Source: Ectocarpus siliculosus
Taxonomy: Eukaryota > Sar > Phaeophyceae > Ectocarpales > Ectocarpaceae
Assembly: GCA_000310025.1 (NCBI GenBank)
Contig: FN648603.1
Location: forward strand, 31,867 to 95,866
DNA: 64,000 nucleotides
Reading direction: 5' to 3'
Shown here: in pieces, positions 53,757 through 64,000 of the stretch
How the letters are laid out: every line of letters starts with the position of its first letter
Numbering within the stretch: the stretch's first letter is position 1
Notes under the pieces: model-generated
Told to the model about the DNA's origin: nothing
The model's input: the letters and a program-made list of their open reading frames with translations, nothing else
Database searches by the model: none
Made by a program: the position numbers and the translations under genes

Positions 53757-55546
53757 GAAGAAGGGTTAGCATACACGAAGGTACGGGCAAGGGGACAGAA
53801 TGCCATCCCACTAAACGTCGATGTTGGTGGATGTCAATGGTATGGAGTACCATTGGGAGTCTCGGTGTACTGAGACGGCATTTTGTTAGGGCCTGCCAGT
53901 TGACATGGATGGGGAACTTGGACTCTGGAGGAGAGAGGGAAGCGACCGGTGTCGTCCCCTCGTTATTGGCCAGAGAGTTCCAGACTTGGTGGAACATAAG
54001 AATAAAAATGACGCTTCGGAAAAATACAACAAATCAGTAAATTTGTAGGTTCATCGCGCTTGCTTGCAGCAGTTTACGTACCGTACGTCCACCAAGACGT
54101 ACACCCCCTCTTTCGGTGGACTAAGCCCTGGCGTAAGCTAGACAAACAAGAAACTACTTTGACCCATTTAAGGTTTGCGGTTCATGTGAAACGTCAATCA
54201 AAGGTGCATCACAATCTGTTCCAACGAACTTCTTTGACAACCTGGCAGCATATATCTCGTGGAGGAGTGGTGCCCACATGGACTCATGTTATTTTCAACT
54301 GTTCGCAAAGGAGACCTCGACCGGCACATATAACGAGACGAAGACTGCACGATAGCCGCCCTAAAGGTGTTCGTTGCGAGTTGGTGAGGATGACACCCAG
54401 CCAGAAACTTGGCGTGCCATGCGCACGTGTAGACCCTTGTGATGGATTCGAACGGGTTAAGCCTGAACCTCCTAGCGAACTGGTGGCCAGGAGTGTGCAG
54501 TGGCGCCATGGAGTTGGTGGGGGCGGGGGATATAGAAACGTCTTTCTGCCTGTACGTTACGGTAGATCACCCCAAGTTAAATACTCGCAGAAAACGGGTA
54601 CGTGACACTACTTGAAGATAGAGTAGGTGAAGATTGTTTGGGCGCTTTTTTTCTTGCGCACGCCGCACACCTTTGTTGTTGTGTGAGACTGAATGCGACG
54701 GCCTTGAGTTGCCCCCAACCGCCAAAACCTTTGACCAACCGAACATGTTTTCTCACACTTTAAGCATTGGACGTGATCGGATGAGCGTGGTGAGGAACTG
54801 TAGACAAATATGCGGTCTCTTGCGCAGCGCGCAATTTACGTACACAGAGCGGCAACCCGTTAGTTGTAGCCGCTGTACAGCACACACATCTTTTGTGGCG
54901 TGGGTACGTGGCAGGTCAGTGTGGACCTTACCTCAAGCACGTCTCACATACATATGTGACGGTTCGGACGTTAGGTTGCGCGTTGCGAGTTCACGAGCAT
55001 GGCGCTTGGTCAATCCGTGGGACATGCATGACAGCCGCGTGTGCACCCCAGTACCGAAGCACAGGAAGAAGAGCACAGGGTAGGCAGCACAGAGAAATGC
55101 TGTTGTCTCCGCAATGCAAACAAAAGCCAACGCGCTCCCAACACATCTTGTTTAAATGAGTTCTGCATGCGGTCACCCCACAATTCCAGGATTTCGTTAA
55201 CCCAGCCAAACAACGCGTACGGAAGGCCGTCAAGCCTTGAAGAAGTAGACACATCATCTGCAACACTGCTCTATGTAGCGAAGAGAACTTGCCTTCCCCT
55301 GCTACATGTCAACAGCAGTATGCAAACGACACCCACCGGGGTCATCACGCAACACGCCGTGCCTCGCCTGTCCCTTCCAACGCGAAATTATAACAGCTGT
55401 ATTTTGCATTGGTGAACTTCCTTTGACTCACGCCACACCCAACATGACGCACGTTCACTCTCAGCCGGGGTGTGCTGTGCGCAAGCCGCTCTAGCTCAGC
55501 GGAGCCGCGCAGATTTTTGTCAAGAATATTCTTCACACGGAACAGC
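53757..55546. other. Intergenic stretch, no supported gene
   Basis: Plus-strand frame 54060-54605 (181 codons, Arg/Thr/Val-rich) and several shorter frames lack motifs and splice context. The first 200 bases may be the 3' untranslated or terminal repeat part of the Ngaro-like element, but I found no matching copy upstream. Confidence 0.35.
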
Positions 55547-55642
55547 AAGTCCATTCCATCACGCCTCAACATATATACTGCGATTAAACTACCCCAAGTC
55601 TTCTTACACTGACTAAAACTAGGGTTGACTTATTGCACGGCA
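55547..55642 (+). repeat. 96-bp perfect direct repeat, copy 1
   Basis: aagtccattccatcacgcct through ttattgcacggca is identical to 56703-56798. The copies are 1156 bp apart and enclose a CT microsatellite and gene-free DNA. Perfect identity implies a recent origin. Confidence 0.95.
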
Positions 55643-56550
<908 letters not shown>

Positions 56551-56702
56551 AACTGACAGCAATTCCTTCATAAGCTCATCATTCCAACCATAAACCAACA
56601 CTTTCTCACTTCTAGTCTCCATCTGATACACTTTCCATCACCTTATTTGACGATATCTCAACCCGAACTAATTCCAACCCTGCTCCCAGAGCCATCATTT
56701 GT

Positions 56703-56798
56703 AAGTCCATTCCATCACGCCTCAACATATATACTGCGATTAAACTACCCCAAGTCTTCTTACACTGACTAAAACTAGGGTTGACTTATTGCACGGCA
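56703..56798 (+). repeat. 96-bp perfect direct repeat, copy 2
   Basis: Identical to 55547-55642. It lies about 470 bp downstream (on the minus strand) of the chromodomain pseudogene, so it could be part of that element's 3' terminal region. Confidence 0.95.
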
Positions 56799-57048
56799 TT
56801 CGCCCCCCCCCAGGTTCAACGCATACTTATCTTCGATCAGTCTCGTTCGAATTGACCCTCAACCACCACGTGCAACATCTGACCTGCAACCAATATCATC
56901 CCCTTGCAACAAGTCCAAACGTTTATCGCCAGAATACCAGCTCATGTAATACACACACCAATTCCGTCCCGACCGTGGTACCAGTGCAATATGACTCCAT
57001 CACAAGGTACATTCTTTAGCCAAAACAACAATTGCTCCAACACGTCAA

Positions 57049-57186
57049 TTTTGACCCGTATTCGACTGCACCACTTAGCACACTTTTCCGCAGTCCTACG
57101 CACTTCAAAAACACAATATAATTTTTTGACCCGTATTCGACTGCACCACTTGGCACACTTTTCCGCAGTCGTACGCACTTCAAAAT
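57049..57186 (+). repeat. 75-bp-period tandem pair
   Basis: The phrase ttttgacccgtattcgactg through cgcacttcaaaa occurs at 57049-57110 and 57124-57186 with two or three differences. It lies just past the stop of the chromodomain frame. On the minus strand tgttgaattttgaagtgcgt (starting near 57195) follows a purine-rich ggaggat and might be the start of a long terminal repeat. Confidence 0.85.
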
Positions 57187-57269
57187 TCAACACTTAATCA
57201 TCCTCCAACTCAAACATGTACTTCTTCACACCCTTCGCCGTTCGGTGTGCATGCCAGCACCACGTTCGT

Positions 57270-58298
57270 TCATGGATCTTGCACCAAGTTCTCCGTCGTC
57301 AAGTTCTTCTCCAGAAGCGCCACATTGACGTTTTTGCCGATGTCCACCAGCTTGGTAGTATGCTTGATGCTTTCTTCCCACCTCGGATCCGGAGTCACCT
57401 CCACCACCTTCGCAAACTGCCACCCAGCCTTTGTAGTCTTAAAATATAAATATGCACCAATCATCGCCCTACTTCGAAGACTCGGCCTACCCCGTGTGTC
57501 GCAACAAAGTTTGTAATCTTTCTGCACGTGTCTTTCTCCCTTCCTGCTAGCAATCGTCCTCTTTGCTCCCTGAATACGGTACCTCCGATACCTAATGTTC
57601 CCTCCGGCCGATTGTTCCGGCTGCTCATTCCAATACTTAAGTACCACGTCCCCATATTGCTCCAACTCTACTTCATGCTCCCACGTACACTTAGCCAACC
57701 CCGTCCAATGCGTGTAGTACTGAACCGCCCCCTTTCCACTGATACCTCGACAAATCCTGTGCCTCGATATTTTACACGGGACCAATTCTTTACTATCCAC
57801 TTCTTCCTCCACGTCCTCTGCCGTATGATGGAACGGAGGCGCCAACTCTGAAAACTTATTCAACACGTACTTACTAAAGCCCCACGGCAAAAACCTAGGC
57901 CTATCCTCTTTCTCGTGCTGAGTATAACACTTCTTACACCGATACACCGACACCCTCTCATTAATGTTCTTTCCTGGCTCATCCTTATTCACATCCAAAT
58001 ACAAAATATTCGGGCCCACGTTTTCCCCGTCAAGACCATCACCTGGACCCACAACCAACACCTTGTACGGACCGGTCCAATTGTGTGCCAACTTTGGGAT
58101 CAACGCGAACGATTTTTCTTTCCCCTTACTATTCTCTCGCCATTTAAGCACGTGTTCCCCCCCACCAGAAATTGTACTCTTCTCATCATACACTAAGGGC
58201 TGTTTTAATCGTTTCCAAATCTCTGTTCCAAATTTCCAAATTACGATTCCAATAATCTGGAAGCCAGCAACATTCATTTTAAACGCGCCGCACGGCAA
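57270..58298 (-). pseudogene. Truncated Ty3/gypsy Pol: integrase C-terminus with chromodomain
   Basis: A 342-codon frame without its upstream polymerase. LIPKLAHNWTGPYKVLVVGP is the GPY/F-type integrase end (GPYKVL). A Cys/His pair (YRCKKCYTQHEKE) follows. The chromodomain is ISGKGAVQYYTHWTGLAKCT then WEHEVELEQYGDVVLKYW (aromatic Y, W, W residues of the methyl-lysine cage). The tail is basic (YRRYRIQGAKRTIASRKGER). Chromodomains steer integration to marked chromatin. The protease, RT, RNase H and catalytic integrase parts are absent upstream of 58298, where a different gene begins on the other strand, so this is a 5'-truncated remnant. Confidence 0.72.
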
Positions 58299-58388
58299 CT
58301 TTCCAAATGAATATCAGCTCTCACCACACGCGACTGAGAACCACGATTGCCTCCAATACACACCACACGCCACTGAGAAACACGAAGC

Positions 58389-61300
58389 ATGGACAACAAC
58401 AGGGAGGCTACAACGACCCAGCGTGGTCGGCAAACTAGAACCCCGGCAAAATTCAATCAAAACGGCTCGCTTGGGGCCGCCGTAGGCGGTGGAGGCTTGT
58501 TGCCCACCAGCCAGAAGCTTCTACCCGGAATCACAGGGACGACGACGGAAGGCGCTACCGCCACCAACACCCAGAGCGAGGGTGGAGCTTGCTGCCCCCG
58601 TAAGGTGGCGACCACTGCTGTTACGACCACTGCCTCATCGGGAATAGCACACAAGACAAGAGCCCAGGAAGTAATGGCGGTCCTACGGGCGGACCCTGCT
58701 TTCGCGGACGACGATGACGAACAAGCGCGAGGGAGCAACAAGAACAAATCACCCATCGCGTCACACAACAGCTGCGATGTTGAGAGCTCCAGCGACGATG
58801 ACTCGTTCTCCATGGGTGCGAAGGATGACGACCTGGAGATGGGCAGGGGAAGCAGTGGCAGCAGCTTGAGGGAAAGCGTTGGCGGCAGCTCGAGGAGAAG
58901 CGATAGCGGCAGCCCCACGGGAAGTGGCAGCGACGTCGCATCGGCGGGGGCGCCGGTGTCGGCGACGACCCTCCCGGCGCTGCTGACGCTGCAGAAGTCT
59001 ATCGACCACAACCGCACCAAATGCTATCACAAGTGGCCGGCGAGCCTGCTGAGAGAGGCGTGCTCGTTGCGGAAAATCATGGGCTTCTGCAGGGAGAAGG
59101 ACAGTGGGAAGATGGCAAACAGATTGGAGCAACTCGACGTAGTGATGGAGAGGAACAGCCCTTTCCTCGCGGATCTGGACGACAAGGTCGCAGGTGATTG
59201 AAGGGACTGAACGTTTGTGCTAGCCTCGCGGCGCATCTTTTCCCTGCCACTGCTGTTGTGCTTAAATTGCGCGTCTGGCTTGTTGTGTCGAATATTGGGC
59301 GTTTTATTAAGCTCCCTCTTGACTGCTGTATACTGCCGTTCATAGAGGTACGTCAAAATGCTTGTGTCACCACGTGATGGGGGGCAGGAATATAGATTAG
59401 ATTTCATCGCCTTGTGCTTTTGAACTGCTGTAGGAATGTGTACGAGATAATGCGTAAGAACGAGAGAGAGGATGAAAGAGAAGCACAGGAGCAGCAGCAG
59501 CAGCAGCAGTGCCAGCATGCGACGGTCGTGCTGAAAGCGGTATCCAGCGTTGCGTTTGTACCCAGCGTTTCACAGTTTGAATTCGGGAGCGCACTTCGAA
59601 CAGTAACCATACCGCGCTCCGGCGGCCAATGCTACGAGGCATCACAAGTACAGCAGCCGTGGCATACTGTGTATCTCAAGTACTTATCAGTCGTGGAGCT
59701 GACGCAGGTCCGGGCCGTGTTGTCTGTACACCAAACCACCCCTCGTTAATGTTAAGTATGTGTGTTTGATTTCGCCCTCGCAGCGAGGGCGATGCGCGAG
59801 CTGCAGCGCGAAACATACCGCCCCTTGGTCCCCTGCACATAAAGTTTAGACAAAAAATGCATGTCTTTTCCGTTTCAGCAAGCCTGCAACCCCAGGGCAC
59901 ACGTCGTTGCATGTGCTCTCCGACAATCAAAGGATACACATACAGAAAGCCTACCCGTTAGAGATATACCCACATTCGAACGGGATGTGTATGTACATGT
60001 ACATCAAACGTCGTAGTTTGAACACGACGTTCATTCGCTCCTGACCACCCCCTCCCCCGCCCCGCCCCCGTCGACCCACGTGCGCGTCACTTCACAGGCG
60101 GAACGCCAGCCTCCCAGCCACTCGCGTCGGCGAAGGAGACCGAGGAGATCCCTGAAGAACTCATGATCGCGACGAAAGCTGCCGTGGGCATGGGAGCAAG
60201 CTTCAAGAAGAGGAAGCTGCTGGCATACAATGGAAGGTCGTACCCGGCCGCCGCCGTCTTGGCTGCGATCGAGGCGGCCAAGGACGGCGAAGGGGGCGAC
60301 GAGGACATCGGAGCGCGTCGAAAGAGCAAGCACTGCGTCCCTCGGTTCTGTGAAGTGGTGGCAATGAATCTAGAGTTGTGGTTTGGGCACCGGAGGCAGC
60401 TAAGCAAGGCAGAGCTGGACAACAAGCTTACCAGCAAGACCCGTTCCGCCATGGTGCGCCTTTGGGAACAGTTCAAGGACGACAAAGTGGAGGTGAGATG
60501 TATTTAGTGCATGTAGAAGCAACGTGACTCTCCGGCATTCGCCCTCAGCAGTTCCATTGTTTCCGTTATCTCTCTCGTTCATAGCGGCTAAGGGTCCGAG
60601 GTGGCGGTAGTGGCGATTGTGTTGGCTGCTTTGGTGGGTTGTGCTCGGTATGGTTCAGAGGGGTCGGCGCAATTAGAGGACGTACGAGCACCGCAGGAAA
60701 AACCGGACATCAATGGCATGTCTTGTTTTGACGTAGGCGTGTTTGGTTCCGGAGGGCAACCACACAAAAGCTTACGATACACACACACCCTAATACAACC
60801 TCGCGTGATGCGCGCGAAACCCTCAGGTGCCCTGCACCTTCGCAGACGACGAGCATGTGCTGGCCGCTGGTATCAACCCCAACGTCGTGCACCAGCCGAA
60901 CATCACCTTCGACAAGTTCACCACGATGAAGAACGATATCATCAAGGACCACGGCGACATGCACGTCAACTACAAGAAATCCGGAAGCAACGGAGAGATG
61001 TACTCCTTTTGCAAGGGTAAGTGGATTGCGTTTCAGTTTTTCTGTTCTGTTGGCAGGTCGTGGGGAACCCCCCCCCCCTCCGTTGTTTGTTTGCTGTCGT
61101 ATATAATGGAATGCTGCGGCGGCCCAGCAAATGTGGTTCGTTGCCGAAGAACCACAGCACTATGACTGGGAAATCGGGAGGCCGTAGTGTTCGTGCCCAG
61201 ACGGTTGTTGCGTGCTCCGGACATTGTGGGTGCCTTCCCACCAGTTGTAGTATTTGTTTGTTGGCTGCAACGCCCGCAATCCAATCTCTCCGAAACGTGT

Positions 61301-62168
61301 GAACTTCCATACAGCACGTAGATGTCCAGGAGTGCGTCAACTTGGAATGTGGCGGCATCGACAACTGTCCTCACTCTACAATAGTGAAGGAATCAAACCA
61401 CGTGATGGAGGTAGGTCCTCGTCATATTTCCTCCGCTACGCGCACCCAACGTGAGGTACAGTTTCGTGCATCGCTGTTCAGCGACGATACGGTGATGTCC
61501 ATAGGCTTGTGCTGCATTTCGTGCTTTCTTTCGAGTGTTGCATTTTTCTCCCGACTCCTAAGAACCCCGAATTGCACACTGTCATGTCTCTTTGGTTTTC
61601 GTTCGTTCTACGTTTGCAGTTGAAAATGCCGAAACACCTCATGATCCAAGCACGTACCAGCTCAACCCGCCCCCCCTCGACCCATGATCACCCCGCGCTG
61701 ACCGCACTGCGCCACACGCCAGGAAGCTTGGACACGTACTACTACGGCCTGATGTGCGAAAAGTACCCTGGGATCGAGCAGGCCAGCAGTCAGATGCTCC
61801 CTGAAGGCATGGAAACCGAAACACGGGGGTGGGGGGGTTGGCGGACCAAGAGAGTGGCGTCGAAGGAGCCGCCGCCCACGCCAAGAGGAGGGCGGCGGCA
61901 AAGAGAGCCTCGAAGGAGAGGAACGCCACCCTCGGCGGGCAAGACAAGCAGAAAAAGAAGCAGGTCCAGGAGATCGAGAACGCGGCGAAGGTCGCCGCGT
62001 CAGCAGCAAAGGAGCAACTGGGTCTTGGGGCGGGGTTGGGAGAAAGCGGACATCAGGAGAGAGAAAGCGCTGGGTGACGACGCTGACCTGGAGGACATCC
62101 AGATCATGGAAGCCGAACTCACGAAAGTGAGGGCCGCCCTGAAGAAAGCGTCGGCGGACGCCCTTTGA
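58389..62168 (+). CDS. Five-exon gene of unknown function
   Basis: Exon 1 58389-59193: MDNNREATTTQRGRQTRTPA, low-complexity Ser/Gly/Asp, then LPALLTLQKSIDHNRTKCYH and KWPASLLREACSLRKIMGFC; ends in phase 1 at gtgatt. Exon 2 60098-60492: acceptor cttcacag, phase match, SFKKRKLLAYNGRSYPAAAV, FCEVVAMNLELWFGHRRQLS, donor gtgaga. Exon 3 60827-61016: VPCTFADDEHVLAAGINPNV, KDHGDMHVNYKKSGSNGEMY, donor gtaagt. Exon 4 61322-61410: DVQECVNLECGGIDNCPHST, donor gtaggt. Exon 5 from 61620: HTPGSLDTYYYGLMCEKYPG, then a Lys/Glu/Ala coiled-coil end, stop at 62168. All four junctions agree in phase. Exon 5 seems to need two compensating one-base shifts at G runs (~61830 and ~62030). Basic patches suggest a nuclear or DNA-linked protein; the family is unknown. 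Confidence 0.6.
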
Positions 62169-63420
62169 CGTTGGCGCGGTGGTTGTGGCTGCGCCTCAAA
62201 ATTGGGCCGGGCGAGCGGGGGAGAGCAGGGGTGGTGGGTGGTGGGAAGGCGTTGTTGTAGAGACTGCGCATGATTGTTGTGCATCCCTGCACCCGTTCCC
62301 CTCTGTATGTCGCTGCTGGGTGATGAAATAGACTATCTTCGAGTTGGTTGATCTTTTGCCCGTGGAGCGAAGAATAGAGTGCTACCGCGGGGGCTTCCGT
62401 TCTGGCGTCGTGGGGGGCAACGCCGTGTTTCTTGACTGTTTTATATATACTTTATTCGTCACATGCACGTAGGGCCGGCCGAGGTGGCCGTGACGCAACC
62501 CCGACGTGGCGGCTAGCCGTGTTGGCGCCTTCTATTTTTTGGGGGGTTTGAGTTCGGAGTTGCCCTGAGTTTTCTTTTCTCGAACTGGAGGGGGGACCCT
62601 TCGCTATTCCTTATCCCCTTGAGCGATAGGTTGTGGCCTTCCCGTGGTAGGAACGGTTTGCTCACGCGTACCCAGAGACTAGTGTATGTCGTTGTTATGT
62701 AGCTGTATTTTTCTTGTGATGTCTTGTCTTCATTAGTTGTTTGGCAGCACCCTGCCTACAGGAGCGGCTGGGTGAAAATCGTTCTTTTATTGTCGACCAC
62801 ACACCAGGTGATGTTGGCGGACAGTAGCTGCCTGCAGCAGGCAGGCTTTCCGAGCAACTGCAATGAAAGGGGGTAGAGATGTTTCGATTTGTCGGTTGTG
62901 TTGCGTGGTCGGTTATCTGAGGTCGTTCGCTTCTGAATTGTGGGGGATATGATATCTATTTCGGGTTGGGCATTCGGAACAACATCACGACCTCCATTTT
63001 CTTGATGTAGAGATAGTTTCCTCAGCGATCATGATTCCGCTTCAGAAATAGATGTAGTGCAAGTGCGTACCGTGGATTGCGTTTCCTGCAGCTCCCTGCA
63101 TACGCGTGGCGTGGCGGACTGTTCAATTATTCTTGTCTTGCACATTTTGCCGTGGCTACTGACCCAGGGTTCGGGGCGATGGTTAGTTGGAGCGATCCTT
63201 TCGTTGGGGTTTGGGAACTCATACAACTCCCAGCTTGTAGAGTTGTATGGTCCATACAACGTCCGTGTTGTGTGTCTCGTTGCAAAAAATCGTGCACTTT
63301 CTGGAAACGTGTTTGGGTGCGGTAGCCCGTCCGAGGCCGAAAGAGAAAGAAGGTTGACTCAAGACCTTGGTTGATTAGAGAGTGAGAGACATGCGGTAGG
63401 CAACACCATCGCCATGCAGC
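62169..63420. other. 3' flank of the five-exon gene, no further gene seen
   Basis: It begins with the probable 3' untranslated region (TATA-rich stretch ttttatatatactttattcg near 62440). Plus-strand frames around 63057-63374 have no motifs. Nothing else was recognised. Confidence 0.4.
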
Positions 63421-64000
63421 ATGCCCATCAACACATTTCATCCGCGTACCCCCCGGAGGCCCCGTAGACAGTATACTCTGCCGAGCACCCCAAACAGCCC
63501 CCCTGCTCGGTACGAGATACGATCTACGAAATCCTCGTCACGACTATCATTGCCAGTTACAACGGCGATAAATCAAACTACGCATCCACACGGAAATCAT
63601 CCACCATTTATTCCAATTCAAAAAATTTCCCAATAAAACAATGTTCTACGAAATCTGTCGATCTCCCAACAAAACATGCTCTACGAAATCTTTCATATCT
63701 TCTGATGATATCAAATTACTATCTCCTAAAAGGTCTGTCAATAAACAATTCACCCTCTTGAGAAAAATGCTTTACCAAATTCTCAAGAAGTCGAAACACA
63801 AACAAATACCCTTGGAAAAGTACCCAGCAACGATACACATTACGTCAGAATCACGTCAGAACGGGGACGGGTAACTCCGGAAAAATGTGTCCAACGTCCT
63901 GACTTACTCAGAACAAATTCCTCAGATAAACATTCATGTTTCAACTCATTGACCAGCTCAAATAACCTTCGGAAGCACAAAGGCTTCAACAATGACTTAC
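63421..64000. repeat. Third copy of the repeat-protein gene tail (truncated by window end)
   Basis: From about 63421 the sequence becomes A/C-rich like 2640-3100 and 22860-23110. Shared landmarks are aaacagcccccctgct, aaaagtacccagcaa..atac, acgtcagaa, acggggacgg and gaccagctcaaa..accttcggaagcacaa. By analogy a third repeat-protein paralog on the minus strand may begin beyond the window. Confidence 0.5.

Noticed and set aside
54060-54605. 181-codon plus-strand frame downstream of the Ngaro-like element
   Set aside because: No motif, Arg-rich patchy composition, no splice or homolog evidence in the window.
59414-59749. 111-codon frame within intron 1 of the five-exon gene
   Set aside because: A Gln run comes from a CAG repeat and the rest lacks motifs; the intron is supported by phase agreement of the flanking exons.

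Overview
This is nuclear DNA from a eukaryote. Genes are few and split by GT-AG introns, most of the sequence is repeat or transposon, and an assembly gap of Ns is present. A filamentous or multicellular stramenopile, most likely a brown alga of the Ectocarpus type, fits best. The grounds are moderately high GC, short exons with strong gtgagt/gtaagt donors, a Golgi-type sulfotransferase, Ngaro/DIRS-like and chromodomain Ty3/gypsy retroelements, a hAT transposon, low-complexity Gln/Ala/Gly proteins and a telomere-like TTAGGG tract. This assignment is inference; no rRNA or organelle marker is present to prove it.

Layout. 1-8.7 kb: a quiet stretch, then a Gln/Ala/Gly-rich repeat-protein gene (paralog A, 3532-5890, minus) flanked by ~250-300 bp direct repeats. 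8.7-22.2 kb: one tiny ORF, a Cys-rich broken ORF, a tRNA-like SINE candidate, and two copies of a ~2 kb repeat unit (R). The second R copy is split by a complete 3777-bp hAT transposon (17252-21028) with perfect 15-bp terminal inverted repeats and a perfect 8-bp target duplication; the first R copy supplies the empty site. 22.8-25.4 kb: paralog B of the repeat protein, carrying a one-base frameshift, with the same conserved 3' tail as paralog A. 26.2-28.2 kb: a sulfotransferase-like gene. 28.2-31.9 kb: no gene seen. 31.9-38.3 kb: a near-identical 2.8-kb inverted duplication around a 0.7-kb repetitive spacer; its right arm carries the native last exon of a minus-strand gene of unknown function, whose upstream exons lie at 38.5-38.8 kb and probably 42.4-45.6 kb. 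40.0 kb: 45-N gap beside homopolymer-rich, probably unreliable sequence. 45.1-48.5 kb: GA-rich array, 91-bp minisatellite, 259-bp tandem repeat. 48.9-53.76 kb: a decayed Ngaro-like tyrosine-recombinase retrotransposon (Gag, RT-RNase H, recombinase). 55.5-58.3 kb: 96-bp direct repeats around a CT microsatellite, then the chromodomain end of a truncated Ty3/gypsy element. 58.4-62.2 kb: a five-exon plus-strand gene of unknown function. The last 0.6 kb begins a third copy of the tail found beside paralogs A and B.

No operon-like pathway is visible. The window is best read as repeat-rich chromosomal DNA in which gene-sized pieces have been duplicated, inverted and interrupted. Its most unusual items are the minisatellite that one ORF reads in all three frames, the intact-looking hAT with its empty site, and the palindrome that copied a gene's last exon. 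All exon boundaries were found by eye from splice motifs and phase.
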